A stretch of DNA of 64,000 nucleotides from Micromussa lordhowensis (taxonomy: Eukaryota > Cnidaria > Anthozoa > Scleractinia > Lobophylliidae): NCBI GenBank assembly GCA_964020085.1, contig OZ026603.1, forward strand, positions 1,330,801 through 1,394,800. The letters run 5' to 3'. Positions 39,001-53,100 of the stretch are shown piece by piece. The position numbers and the translations under genes are program-made. Under the pieces are notes generated by a model. The model was not told the DNA's origin, did no database searches, and saw only the letters and a list, made by a program, of their open reading frames with translations. Numbering within the stretch: the stretch's first letter is position 1; each line of letters begins with the position of its first letter.

Positions 39001-42000
39001 GGCAGAAGCCTTGGAGCTCAATATGGCACTGAAACGACTTTTCTTTACAACGTCGAAGCTAAATTTATCTTTGCACATGTCGTATATTCCAACTGGACAG
39101 AATCCCGCTGTTGCTCCATCTAGGCGCCTGTCTCACTTAGATGGTAAATTGTCGGATGGCTTGTGGGAGATTGTTCAGAGGGAGTTTGGTGGCAGGGAGG
39201 GCCACTCTTGTGACCTTATGGCTTTGGATTCAAACGCTATGAGAGACGTCTATGGGAATGCTCTTCCCCATTTTACGCCAATCCCCTCTCCAGGATCATC
39301 TGGTGTAAATCTCTTCACGCAAGATCTTGTTTCTCAAGGAGCACTTATCAATATGACCAGGCCGTACGTTTTTCCCCCCTATAGCCTTAACGGGGCCTGT
39401 CTTAAAATTTCTGCAGAGTTACAGACAGTCATGCACTGTGGTAGTGCTTGACAGGTTTCCTAAAAAGTATTGGTGGCCAATCCTTGTAAGCAAACTCTAA
39501 AGAGCAAACGCTTGGCAGTACAGGGGGATAGGAACGCTCTCTTGGTCCCGTCGAGAAAAGGGTTGGTACCTCACAAGGGCATTCCTGGCGATCTTTGGGC
39601 TTTTGCAGTATGTTTTTAAGAGCGTCTTGACATACTTTTTAACATGTTATGTTGCCGGTGTGTAGTATATGATACAGTATGCCTCTTCTTGTTTGTAGGA
39701 ACTTCCAGTCATGGCAAAGTTGTTTGTCCAGTAAGTTAAGTGTCCTACCTGTGGACACGCTAATGACTTTGATTTTCGCTTTTGTCAGCGATGTGGGTAC
39801 AAGAGAAAGTTTATAACGACGCCTGTTAAGCACCACTCTGATGTTGTAGTTAACCTTGATGACATTGAAGTGAGACTGCAACAGCTACTCAATTATGACC
39901 AGGCGACTAGTTACAAAAAGCAGAAAGACTCTCTTCAGAGGGAACTTGAGGCTTTTCTTGGTGTCTTGCGGGTTTTGTTACCATGGCGACGGTGACTCCT
40001 AGGGACTTGTGCCGTTTCCTGATCTTTAGAGACAGGCATGGCAAGACACAGGTACACCGCAATAGTTGTGAATTTTTGGGTCAGCGTGGCAAACACTCAT
40101 GTGGCTGTTCTCTAGGATTGTCTTATAAGACTGTGGACATAGGAAAGTTAAGATCGATTTTCCATTCGATAGGGCGAGACGGGGAGTGGGATAAGCGGCT
40201 AGGTCTTGGTAACCCAGCTTCTGATAAACTGGTGAAAGAGCAGCTGCAGGCTCGTATTACTCCAAAACAAGCCACGCACGCCTTTCTTTGTGGATAAATT
40301 GACACACTTATCGAAGTATCTTGAAGGCGAGTTGACAAGGGCAAAGACGAAACTTGATCGTTTTATCATTGCACGTGACCGAGCGTACTTTAAGTTGGCA
40401 TTCTTTAGTGGGGACCGCCCAGGAGATCTCGGCCAAGTTAAAGTCCCGGAAATTCTTCGTTTCCAAATGGCGACGGGCTCTTATTCAATCATGTCTGGGG
40501 TAAAACTCTGCGGGATGCTGACAGTAATGTCTTTGGTGTTCGTAGAAACCCTCAGTCAGTCATCTGCCCTGTGAAGGGCATTGAACAGTATGTGGAGTTA
40601 GCGAGAGAACTAGGCGTTGACTTGACAAAAGGATATCTGTTTCGCCCGAGAACCTCTAATAACGGTGTCCAGGATTCTCCATTTAGCTCTTATGCAGCGG
40701 ATGCACGTCTTAAGGTATATCTCAAGCAGATGAAAGCTGATGATGGTGAGACGTTGCATGGTTTCCGTTCGTGTTGTGCGATAACGTTGGCCCTCACAGG
40801 GGCGGATCTGTCTGAGATAATGGAACACGTGGGCTGGGCCAGGAGGCATACCGCCTTATACTACCTTCAGTTGGCCAAGGTGTTGAACGCCCAGCAGAAT
40901 GATCATACATTTGGATTTGGGACGGATCTGGGTTTAGAGTGTTGTCTGTAAAAAAAAAACTTTTTGCCCCATCGTTTCTTCTCTGGGAAAGGTGTTGTCA
41001 CAAAAGTAAACTATATTCTAGTTGATTGTAAGGGCATAGCCGTGTTTTTCTGTAAAAGTTTTAAGTTATATATGAGAGATTTGAGAATTGAGGAATGAGG
41101 AGAGTTGTAAAAGGTTGAATTCCGGTGTGCAACAATTAACGACTATTAAAGGAACAGTAAAGGCTGTTGGGCGCTGATCAATCATTTTTTCCACACCTTA
41201 TTACAACTGAGCATGAATATGAATGTTGGTGAATAGAATACTAATACATGCGAAAAGTCCCGACGTGGTCCCAGATTCCACCCGTGCAAAGTTATTTATA
41301 TAGTATTTTATTATTTTAACACTCACATTAATTTAGCGCTTGTATTTACATGTTTTATCATTGACATTGCCACGCCTTAATTTGTACTTGTATATGCATA
41401 TTTCATTCGCTTTTTCTATAACTTGAAAAACAAAATGATTATGTAATAATTAAGATCATTGTGAGTTTACCTTCACACTCTGATTCTAGAGTTGTCTGCT
41501 GCTGTTCAAATGCACATTCGGGCCAACCTTTAGCAGCTGAAAAGTACAATATAAGGGGGCGTGGAAAAATGTCCTTAAATGGTGAGTTAAATATTTGGAC
41601 CCAACTACAATTGTTAAAAAAATGATTATGTAATAATTAAGATCACTGTGACTTTTACCTGTTGTTTGGCAGGTGTCGGGTTTCTCTTCACACCCCGATT
41701 CTAGAGTTGTCTGCTGCTGTTTAAACGTACATTCGGTAAAACCTTCATCATCTAAAAGTTGTAAAGATGAAAGTGACGTGGAACTTTCTCCATCTCCTAA
41801 ATAGCCATGTACTCGTTCAGAAGAACTTGTACTCGGAATGCTCTTTTTCTCAGCAGTCTCACCTGTTTGAAAAGAGAAAAAAATATAATCACGATTAAAT
41901 TTACCTTATTACATGTACTGGTTTAGGTTTTGTAGATATGCTGAACCCAATTATGCCTTTTTCTTCAGCCGGAATTCCAACCGGTGATCAGACAAACACA

Positions 42001-45000
42001 CTTGTGTGATTCTTTCAATATACAAAACGATAAAAATTACGCCATGTTCTCAATATGTGAAAATTACATTGGCAAAAATTACATTAATACTTATATAGAA
42101 CCGCTTTCTCGCCGATGATCATCGGCGAGGTAATTCTGTCTGTGTGATAAATGAATCGGCGATCACATTATATTGTGTTGTCTTGTTTTGTCTTTTCTTG
42201 TCTTGTCTTGTCTTGTCTTTGTCTTGTCGACAAATTCAACACCTGCAAAAAATCTATCGCTCGTAATCATCGAGTGTTAGATTGTGATGGTTGTCGAGAG
42301 CGCTATCATTTCATCTGTCACAGTAATATAATCACAGTAATAATAAATTTTCATAATAATAATTTTTTTTATTGTCGATAACGTGGGGAGTGGTCGCCCA
42401 ATCTCCCGAGCCAGGGGCTCATGTAAAAAACGTTCGACCAATAAATTACAAATGAATTACTATATGAAATATAATAGAATTAAATTAAGTAAATACCTAC
42501 TAGATAAAAGATTACAAGTTAAGATAAACATTCGTCGAAAAGAGTAAAAAGCGAACAAAGTTACATTTCTTACATTGGCATGTACACTGTACTTTAAATT
42601 TTTGATTAGTAATGGTAGTAGGACGGAGTGGAGTCGAAATGGATTAGGCTAGACATCTTCGCATACCAATAAAACTATCTCCAGTTGAAAACTACTTGTT
42701 CTATTGGTCGTCTATAATACTCTACGTGGCAAGAAGTTTCGCTCGAGACTTGGACATCATATTATCCGGCCAACGAATGTTAACTGGCACGTGTAAGTTA
42801 GATAATTAAAATGCTTATCTCCAAACATTGTTGGCTTGTTGAATTTTTAGACAACATATCTCTCAGATATAATAAGGTAGTTAACGAGCAAAGCAGGCCA
42901 AAAGACCTCACACAGCTTAAACTTTTAGGCCTTGGACGATTTTGTAGAAGTCAATGACATAACTGACTCTGACTGATGTGCCAGAAATTGTGAAGACGAA
43001 ATGCAGAGATGCAATTTAGAGTACTCGTCCTACATCTAAACGTAAATAGCCTAGAAAATAAGTTTGAGGAGGTGCAATCACAGACTTCAGAGCTCAAACT
43101 GTCTTCTTAACGGAAACAAAAATTGACTCGTCATATCTGAACAGTCAATTCAAGTATGAAGGCTACAATATGTATGGAAAGGATCTTGCCAAGGGCGGAG
43201 GTCGTGTTATGGCATATTTATTCTCGAACCTGCCATCACAAAAATTCAAAATTACCTAAGAATGTCAGCACTATCGAGGAACTTGCTATCCAGTCCAAGC
43301 TAGGACCACATGATGCCTTATTATTGGGGCTTTACCGAAAGGCAAAGGTAACTGGAAAGGGTTACTATCTCAGATTGGAAAATGAGCTTCATGATTTAAT
43401 TTCCTATGCATACTGGCAGAAGGAGCTACTCATTGTCACAGGAGATCTGAACCTGAACAAGTTAAGATCCGACAGAAGAGAGTGTAAAATACTATGTGAT
43501 GTAGAGGATGTGCATGGATTAATATGTTTAATTGATAGGCCCACGAGAACGACGGAGAAAAGCCAAACATTATTGGATGTCATCCTAACAAACAAACCAG
43601 AGCTCTTTACTAACTGTGATGTTTACGACCCTGGAATAAGGGATCATGCTGCAGTGTATGCTGTCATGACAACCAAAACAAAATACCTATCGATTAAGGT
43701 CATTTCTTTTAGAAGCTTCAAAAATCTAAATGAGAAGGAGCTCATGTTTGATCTCAGTTCATGGCATGTTGCTGACATATTTGATAGTCTAGATGATCAA
43801 TACAATTACTGGAATTCGTTGATGAATCAGGTTCTAGAGATCATGTGTCCCTTAAGAGGATGAAGGTGAGAACTCAACATGTTCCGTATATGAATCGTAA
43901 CTGGAAAAAAGCAATTATGATGAAAAAAAGATTCGCAAAAAGGTACACTGCGAGTCCAACTGAGGAAAATCTCAAAAAGATGAAAAAGTGGAGAAATGAG
44001 GCAACAAAATTACGGAGGAAAGCTCGGAAGGAGTATTCGAAAAGGAAGGCGGAAGATTTCAGGACCAGCCCAGGGAATTCTATAAAGCTTTTAAGCCCTT
44101 TCTTGATACAAATGCCAGGGGCACCGGTAGCAGGTTCGTCTGTCTGAAAGTGAATGGAATACATGAAAGGAATCAAGCGACAGTCTCCAACCACTACGTA
44201 AGTTATTTCTCTTTGGTCGCTGTAGATATTGGAGATCCTCATCTTTTGACACCAACGCAGGAACAGCTTGAAGTTCATGTGAGTGTACAGGTAATCAGTC
44301 AACAACGAGAAATATTGAGGGATGGCGGACAGTTCGAATTAAGGACTCTCTGTATAGCGGACGTATCCAAGGCACTTGGCTCACTAAACCCGTCCAAGAG
44401 TACTGGATGTGATAATATACCACCAAGAATCCTCAGGATTGCATCCAAGGCACTGGACCCTTCATTGAGTAATCTATACAATAAATGTATTTCGCATAGC
44501 TACTGGCTTCAACAATGGAGGAGGGGTAAATGGGTGCCAATATTCAAGAAGGATGACCATTTAAACGTTAATAACTATAGGCCTCTAACAATACGTAACG
44601 CTGTTGACAAAGTATTGAGCAACTGCTAAGTAAGCTAGTCACCGAGTTCATCGATCCCTATATAAGTGAGAACTTAACGGCTTATCGTAAAAAGCATAGC
44701 TGTGAAACGACTCTGCTATGGTTGGTGGAACGAGTGGAAAAGGGCAGTTGATGCTAAAGAGGAGATAGCAGTTTTGTCAACAGACACGTCAAAGGCGTTT
44801 GAATCTCTTCATCCACCTTTAATGCTAACTAAATTAAGAGTTTATGGTTTCTCGGAACGTGCGCTTAAGCTACTAAGATCATATTTTACTGAAAGAAAAG
44901 AGCGAGTGAGACTTGGAATGGAAACCACAAGCGAATGGAAGGACGTCAATAGGGGCTGTCCGCAAGGGTCCACACCGTTGCTGTGGAGCAATTTCAGTAC

Positions 45001-48000
45001 GACTTGACATTTAATGTAAGCAACTGTCCATTATCGATGTATGCTGATGACCATCAACTCTACGCCATTGGACGTGGCGGATTCAAGATGGGGAAACAAC
45101 ACTAAATGACGAAGGCAACAATTTTTTAAACTGATACTGAACAAATGCACTCCGGGGTAATTTTTCTAAATATGAACGGTGCGATTCTGGCCCAAATCCA
45201 CGGACAGAGATATTTGTTATCACGGATACATCTGTGGAAAGCTATCCGGTATTAGAACTACTGGGGGTATCCATAGATAACCAAATGAATTTCAAATAAA
45301 AAGTTGGAGTTCTGCATCGTATGAGTAACATCATACCACTTAGTAAATGGTTTGAACCCAGGAGTATCAGTACTTCGGATAGTGTGATCGTCCGGGTGAG
45401 GGTAGTTCTGAGCAGAACTGTTGTTGGTGACAACAACAACAGTTATTCTCAGAACTACCCTCACCCGAACGATCTGATCATACCACAGTCGGCTTAATCT
45501 ACAAAACAGCTATATTATCACTATTAATTTTAGTTATTGTCATATTGTCTGGCATTTCTGTGCATTATCAGATGCACGCAGACTGGATCATCGAAAGAGA
45601 TTTCCGAGTCGCCGATGATCATCACCGAGATTTCCTTTTCTTTATTATACAGACCGAATTACCTCGCCGATGATCATCGGCGAGATTTTCGTCCTTTTAT
45701 TATACAGACAGAATTACCTCTGCGATGATCATCGGCAAGATTTCCGAGCCTTTATATACAGACCGAATAGGTCATTTTCGAGATATTAAAATTCTAACAT
45801 GGCTCCGAGGCTTGGGGGAATAAAACAAAAGAAATTAATTATTCATCCCTCAACCTCGATGTGGAGGCGCGGTGGCCTCATGGCTAATGCGCTCGACTCC
45901 AGAGCGAGCGCTCCGGGTTCGAGCCCTGGCCGGGGACATTGTGTTGTGTTCTTAGGGAAGACACTTTACTCTCACGGTGCCTCTCTCCACCCAGGTGTAT
46001 AAATGGGGCATCCCGTCCAGGGGGGAGTAGAAATACTCCTAGTCGCTTCATGCTAGGGAAACCGGGATAAGCTCCGGTCTGATGGGCCACTTCGCTCGTA
46101 TGCAGACTTTACCTTACCTACCAACCTCGATGTGATTTCTTTTGTTTTATTACCCCAAGTCTCGGAACCAAGTTAGAATTTTAATATATCGAAAATGGTC
46201 TATTACCTCTCGGCCTTTATATACAGACCGAATTACCTCGCCGATCATCATCGGCGAGATTTCCGGCCTTTATTACACAGACAAAATTACTTCGCCACTG
46301 ATCATCGGCGAGATTTCCGTTCCTTTATCATACAGACAGAATTACCTAGCCACTGACCATTGCGCCTTTAATATACAGACAGACTTGCCTCGCCGATGAT
46401 CATCGGCAAGAATTTCGTTCGGTATAGAAGTGACATAAAGTAAATGACATCTATGTCTGTGAATGTATGTACACATATACCGCACACAATAAATGCTTCA
46501 AGCAATTTGTTAGAACCAACTTTCTTGCTGCGAAAATGGTTTTTGTTAGTCGTGGTAGGATGCAGTGATGTTAAAGTATTATCGTTTGTTTTACGAAGAA
46601 GTCACTTTAGAAGTAGATCGCGACACTTCGACTATTTACCACTAGTCTATATCACGCAATTTAATTTAGCCAACTGATTACACGTCACCCTTTGTAGCAG
46701 GGTAGTCAGGTGTCCTGTCCTGTTATTTTTCAGTTTATTGTTAGTAGGTTAAAATGAAAGAGGGATAGAATTTCACTATTCAATGTTAAACGAAAGAATG
46801 AAAAATAACAACCTTTCAGTGTTTGATATTTCTCTATTGCTCTGGCAAGTTCCTTCCAGTCTACTTCTTCATCGCTTTCATTTTCATCATCTCGATACCT
46901 GAAAAGCAAACATTTCGATGTTCTGGCAGAAGTTTTCAAACCTCAACATTTATCAAAGTCTATCATTTAAACGGGGATTTAAACATTCAAGTTGAACAGT
47001 TACAGTAATCTATGTATTTGGAAACATACATCAAATGTTTTTGCTCTAACAGGTAAGCCAGTTCCACGTGTCCATTTCCCCTTGCAATCTCCTCCAATGG
47101 CGTTTGTGCTTCTTTACAGCTTTTAAACACACTGTGGCCAACTTGGGTACTAAAGATAATCCTGAAGAAATCGATGGCATTTAACCTTGCCGCAGTGTCC
47201 GTAATCATGTAAAGTAAGGACAGCGCCTGGGTCTTGCCGCCTTCTAAACACCAAAAGACAATGGTGTACATGAAGTTAAACAATTCATAGAAGACATATA
47301 TCCGTGGTTCAATTACACCTGTAACCATACCCCCGTCCCCCACCCCGCCGGAAAACCCCCTAGACAATTCCAGCCCTTCGTGCCCGGGGGTGGGGAATTG
47401 TTTAAGGCGGTCTTGTCCCGAGGGTATCGGGGCGGGGCAAATCAAAAGATTTCTTCGTGCATGTGGTTTATCAAACGCAACAGCGATGCACTGCTTGCCG
47501 GACGCAAAGATATTTTTTTGTAAGAAGGCCGATAGAGTTTGTTTTAGATTGGCTAGAACAAAAAATATCTAAAGGTATAAAATATTAGGCCACAAGTAAG
47601 AAAAAATGTCAAATCCCCGGGGCTATGCCTGGGAAGGGTGGGAGGGGGTGGATGGTAACAGGTGGTATTGTTACTTTCGTTGTACCTGTCTGGTTTGCTA
47701 TTCAGACGACGTTCGATCGCTGTTTCCTTACTTTGATTATTTGAAAAGGGTGCCGCAAATGTTACTATTCGTTTCTAGATACATGCTCCTTAATATCAGC
47801 TCTACTATTTGCTCATGCTTACCTTGTGGATTTGACTCTTTTGTGTCCTTTGAATTTAAGTTCATTTTGCCCATTTTTTTAGATAGTAGGAAAAGCATTT
47901 CTTGGAAGTCGTCTGAGTTTTTAATGTCTTTTTCCACAAAGTCTTCCTTTGCTTTATTTGGGTCGATGTATTCAAAGGATACAGTATTGCTAACGATCTC

Positions 48001-50113
48001 TTGCAAGAAGTTCACCAGATAAACTTGCACCACGCCTGAAGAGGAAGATGCTGAAAGCAAAGAAAAATGTGTGGGTAATATGAAAAAAAGAAGCAAAGAA
48101 AAATGTGTGATAATAATTACAATTAAAACTCTATTTCAATGTTATTGAAAAAAGGTAGCCGGTAAAGTCGCTATATTTAACCTCAGAATATACCTTGTCA
48201 AAACCTGACTACCAGTGCCCTTTTTGACAAACAAATATTTTCACTCACTTTTAAGGAATGCAATTTTTTTTCTCTTCAACGAGAGGAATTTCTTTTTGGT
48301 CAGAGTCTTCAGGATTTCTCCGATATGTGTACGATAACTTTGTGATAAGTCCAATCGCTTCGTACCCGAACATGGACCGCATTCTAATGGAGGTGTGCAT
48401 CTCACCAAGAATTGCGTAAACCCAAGAATTCTTTCATGCAAAGTAAACAAGGCGCCAATTTACGTTACACTGGGATAATTCACTTACGTGGAACTTTCCC
48501 CGTAAAAACTGTGTCGCCACATCTTTTGACTGGAATCGAATCAGTCGAGGGACCAAACTGTACTTGGAAATCGTGGGCAGCACAAATGGCAGCTAATGTT
48601 AAGAAAAATGTGTACCCACCCTAGGAAATTATATTGCAAAAAATATTTTAGATTCTGGACATTATTTAGATCAAGGAAGTGCGTGTAAATATTTTAATTG
48701 ATTAGATTTGGGATGCCTAATGATCTTATTTGCAATTTTAGTAAATGACTATCACCAAGTGTAAGAAAAAACCCTACATATAGTACCCTCACATTTTGCA
48801 ATAAAATGTACTTCTCAGATTAAACCTGACCTTAAAAAGCAATCGCTGGTGCTTACTGACAAGCCATCAAAACTAAAGATGATAACCACTGAATAAATAA
48901 AGTCAATAATCTGTGGTAATATACAGATTTAGCCAAGCCTAAAAGCTGAGCTCCCATGAAATACTAATCATTTACTTGACACAATAACCTTTAAATTCAC
49001 CAATAATCAACAAACCGAATAAATTGAACAAACAAAATGAGGAAATCTCCATAAACGCAATATGCAAATCATTACGTGGAGGGTCAAGTAGCAAATCTTA
49101 TTCCCGTTTTAAAGCATAAAATAGGCAACCGACGATGGCCCAATGAAACAAATGTTAACGAAGCTTCGTTTAAGAGTGATTATCTTTCAATATAAAACCC
49201 AGAAATATATTTAGAAACAGAAAAAAACGTCCAAAATGTCAAATACCAAACAGAGGATATGGTGCTTTTTACGCATTCTCCTAGCTCCCGAGTCATAAGC
49301 AAAAGGTTTCTTGGTTTCCAGCCTCAAAAAGAAATTTTAGCAGTCTACGAACTGGAGCAGCAGTCACTACCAACTCAAATAAAACTACAAAATTCAGCTT
49401 GCCAGTATTTATTACCGCATTTATTCCATTTAGCCACGAGGATTTCGGCGACAACCGACACAAACTATTTGTTTCCAATTGAAATTTACAGTAGCTTCGA
49501 CAAAGCAACTCAAGTGCTATGGTTAAAGGTTAGCAAAATTAAAGCAATAAAATTTATGGTTATGGTTAATTTATGCATGGTTTCAAATCAGAAAGTTCTT
49601 AAGAGCACTTAAATTTTAAGGAATTTCAGGCTAATGTCTGTTTTTCAGCTTCCTGTTTGGTTCAGATTCCTATTTCAACCGGCGGAAGCACTTTCCCAAC
49701 AGATAGATTCGCGCTACAATTGTAGGGTGAATTTAACTGAAAATACGGTCAAATAGGACTACTCTACCTCCTGTGGTTACATGTTACGTAATGCGTTTAA
49801 AAGGTCCAAAAAGCCAAAACCCCTCTGTCACGCGAGCTCAATCAACCAGGCATGTGGAGAAAGAAATGAGCCTTTCTGATATCTCTAAAAGTACAGTAAC
49901 CGGTATCTTTTTGTTGTACTTTGTTCATGAAATTCCAAATATCGCTATTAATCTTTACAATCCTTTAAAATCCTTAATCCTTAAAAATTACAATGTCCTC
50001 GATTGTGATTGGTTTAAAAAACTCCTTTTTTTCCATTAATTCACTTGCCAAGTTGTTATCGGACAGTTCAATAAACCAATCACGTTCAAAGTTAAAGTTT
50101 AAATCAACCAATC

Positions 50114-50145
<32 letters not shown>

Positions 50146-53100
50146 TCAATTTCAGAGCAACATGAAACAATTTACGCCTCGTTTGTCAGTCTTTTAATGC
50201 TAATTTTCCCTTTCTTTTATAACTTGGCTGTTCTTCTTTTCTCAGAAATTGTAATTTTTATGATTAATTGGTAATAAGACTTCGTGTCGTCCAATTCGGT
50301 CTGTAATCGTACTCGTGATATACTACTTATTAACCGAGAGTGAGGTCATTACAGGGAAATCTCAGACCGAGTCCTTGATGTATTGACCGAGCGATAGCGA
50401 GGTCAATACATTAAGGTCTAGGTCTGAGATTTCCCTGTAATGACCGAACGGGCGAGGTTAATAAGTTATTTATTATATGGCCTTTTTAGCGCTATTCTTG
50501 AAAAGAATATGATAAACTGAACACCGCAAGTAATTTTCCACATCCGCTTGCGCGCGCGCTACGGCTTTCTTCGTCGCTCATACTAAAGAAGTATCTGTGT
50601 GCTAGTTTTTCTCTCTGTTATTGAAAATATAGTAGTACTTTGTCCATCTTTTCTGTTGTTTTCGCCCACGCGCACATAGTTTTTTACTCACAACTCAAAA
50701 GAGCCGTCGAGCCGAGAAAAAATTTCATAATGCCCGGTCATTACAAGAAAATAATGCCCGCTCAGCAGCCAATCAGAGTGCGCGTACTTTTGTAGCCATA
50801 TAATAAAAATGATTACAGACCGATTTGGACTTCACTCAGTCCTATTACCGTTACATATAACAGACGAATAGCGAATAGTACGAATAGTGTGAATAGTGGC
50901 GAACAATGGCGAATAATATAGTGGCAAATAGGCAAATAGGCGGGGAGAAGAGTGACGAATGACAGAAATTTGATACCCAGTACCTCGCAGTCAACCTCGC
51001 ATCAACGTGGATTAAAAGGGCAAAAGGCATTCTTTCTGTTTTCACCTCTGCAAAAAACGTAAATGCGTTTTCTGTTTTCTTAATGTCGGCGATGGACAGC
51101 CCAGCCTGACTCGCCTGAGAGGAAAAAATTAATAAATTCACTGAAATTCTGTTGCTTATTTGGATAATTAATTAACGTTATAACGCTTTATACAGCTTAG
51201 ATGTGGTTTTCATAACTGGTTATCAGAATAGCTCGTTTGTGTCTTTTCAGTTGATAAACTAATCACAGACCATTTGCCTCACTGATTTTATTGTTTTGTT
51301 ACAGAACGTCCCTCGGATCGGATATCAACATATCTATGAATCACAATTTCTCCAGCTTAGTCGAATCTACCAGCGTCCGCGGTTGAACGCAATTGGTCCA
51401 CGTGATCAATTTTAACGAATTCATATTAGTGCTGAACTAAAGCGGTGACTATTGACGACTATTCGTCACCATTTGCGACTATTTGTGACTGTTCGCCTGT
51501 ATTCGCACTATTCAAGACTATTCGCTATTTGCTATTTGCGACTTTTCTATATTCGCTGGTTTTCCAGACACCCTCTACTAACTATTAACCATTATTAACT
51601 GCGAGGATTGCAATGTATTACCGCAACATCTCCTTTATCTGGAACAATTTCCGTGATCTCAAGTTGCTTTCTGACGCACTCTGTTAAACGAAACATAGAT
51701 TTAAAAGTGAACAAATAATGCTGCCAAATGTGGACATACAAGACATCTATTCGTCTGAACTTATTACGAGCTAGTCGGTTAGATAGTAAAACGATGAGAA
51801 GTCAAAGGGTACTGCAAGAATATTATTTTCAGATAGTCCAGTCCTTAAGTCCAAATCATGAAGTGTAACCGCTTCCATTCACAATACATATGTGAAACTA
51901 AGCGACATCTCAAAGAAAGATTCAACGAACGTAGAAGCCAGAGAAAAGCCAGAGAGTCCTTTTTAATAGATTTAACGGGGACAGTGGAGATATTGGAGCC
52001 CGACGGTTTGAATAGGCACGATGAATCGTAAAACTTGTAAACTAGGTAGACCCATTTTATCTTTACTTCATTTATTTTGTTTTGTTCGTCATTTCTGCCA
52101 CTCCTTTTAGTTTCGAAATATGTGTTACGACATCCACCATTATATTGTAATTTAATTTTTGTGGTTACTGGTAATGTCATCGGGTCCGTTAGAAAGTAAG
52201 TAAGTAATTCTAGTAAGATAGTTCGTGACTTTTCGGATCTCACGAAGCGAGGCCGAAAATACCTCGAGACTTGCTCGAGTTCCTTTGATCGATTTTCACG
52301 TTTAAAACGCGAATTTTAATGAAAATAGCTACTTTTACTGTTTGAAATTGGTTCTGTTTAATTTGATGTCGCTAGTGGAGTGAAAAAAGAATGCGAATTT
52401 ACTGGCACAAACATAGCGTTACGGAGCATTACGAATGACTACGATCTCTAACCGCTGACCACAGAAAGGACATTGCAGACACGTACGCTCTTCGACATGA
52501 CGTGACATCTTTTGGATAATCAAACATGTTGGTGCCGGTAGCCGCAATGTTTCTCAGTTTTCTACTTTTTTTCTCATATAACCATGCTTAGCTTTCACCG
52601 AATGCTCCAAAGTATTTTTCTCGAAGAATCGAGGATTTTGAGGAGTTTCCGAAAGGTTTTGATTGGAAGTACGATTGTTACGTGCCTTGAAAACATCCAT
52701 CGAGCAAATAAGTGCACATCATTCTCAAATTGATGTTTATTTCAAGTTCTGATACTATCCGGAATTAGATGTAATGTTTGTTTCATTACAGATACTTGTT
52801 TCCTCGACAGGAAAGCCATCTGAACCAAGTCGATAAGATTGCTTCATAAGGAAATTCTGGATTCTTTATCAGGCATGTCTGCTTACTATAATCTTATCCT
52901 AGTAATAGTTCTCACTACATCTGCCCACACCTTGGAAATCACGTTTATTATGTAATGAACTGTACAACTTTTATTACAAAATACGTCTCCCCAGAATCGT
53001 TGAAATAACAGATCAGAAATGTCTGCTTCCTATAATAGCTTATAATCTTATATAAAGATAATTTCAGCGTCGTCTGTTCACCATCATTTAAAATAGGACA

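Larger units (their letters stand above)
35349..41430 (+). mobile_element. DIRS-type tyrosine-recombinase retrotransposon, decayed
   Basis: The element carries a zinc-knuckle gag part, reverse transcriptase with RNase H, and a tyrosine recombinase, all on the plus strand, between inverted terminal repeats (35407-35548 and 41283-41425). Absence of LTRs and integrase with presence of a tyrosine recombinase defines the DIRS order. It sits in an intron of the repeated-exon array: host words ACTACAATT (left) and AAATGATTATGTAATAATT (right) are contiguous in sister introns. Stops and frameshifts in all parts mean it is inactive. Confidence 0.85.

Noticed and set aside
45864..45940. Functional tRNA gene
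   Set aside because: A- and B-boxes are present, but the sequence continues as a SINE body with target duplications and no clean cloverleaf was found.
47290..47460. Gene in the C-rich block
   Set aside because: The GC-rich stretch has inverted words such as CCCGCCGGAAAACCCC and CCCGGGGGTGGGG but no coding signal; it looks like a dispersed repeat or foldback remnant.
51600..51621. Extension of the exon 51622-51680 to a donor at CGCA-GTTAAT
   Set aside because: That choice breaks reading phase with the next exon at 51114, while the GCG-GTAATA donor keeps it.
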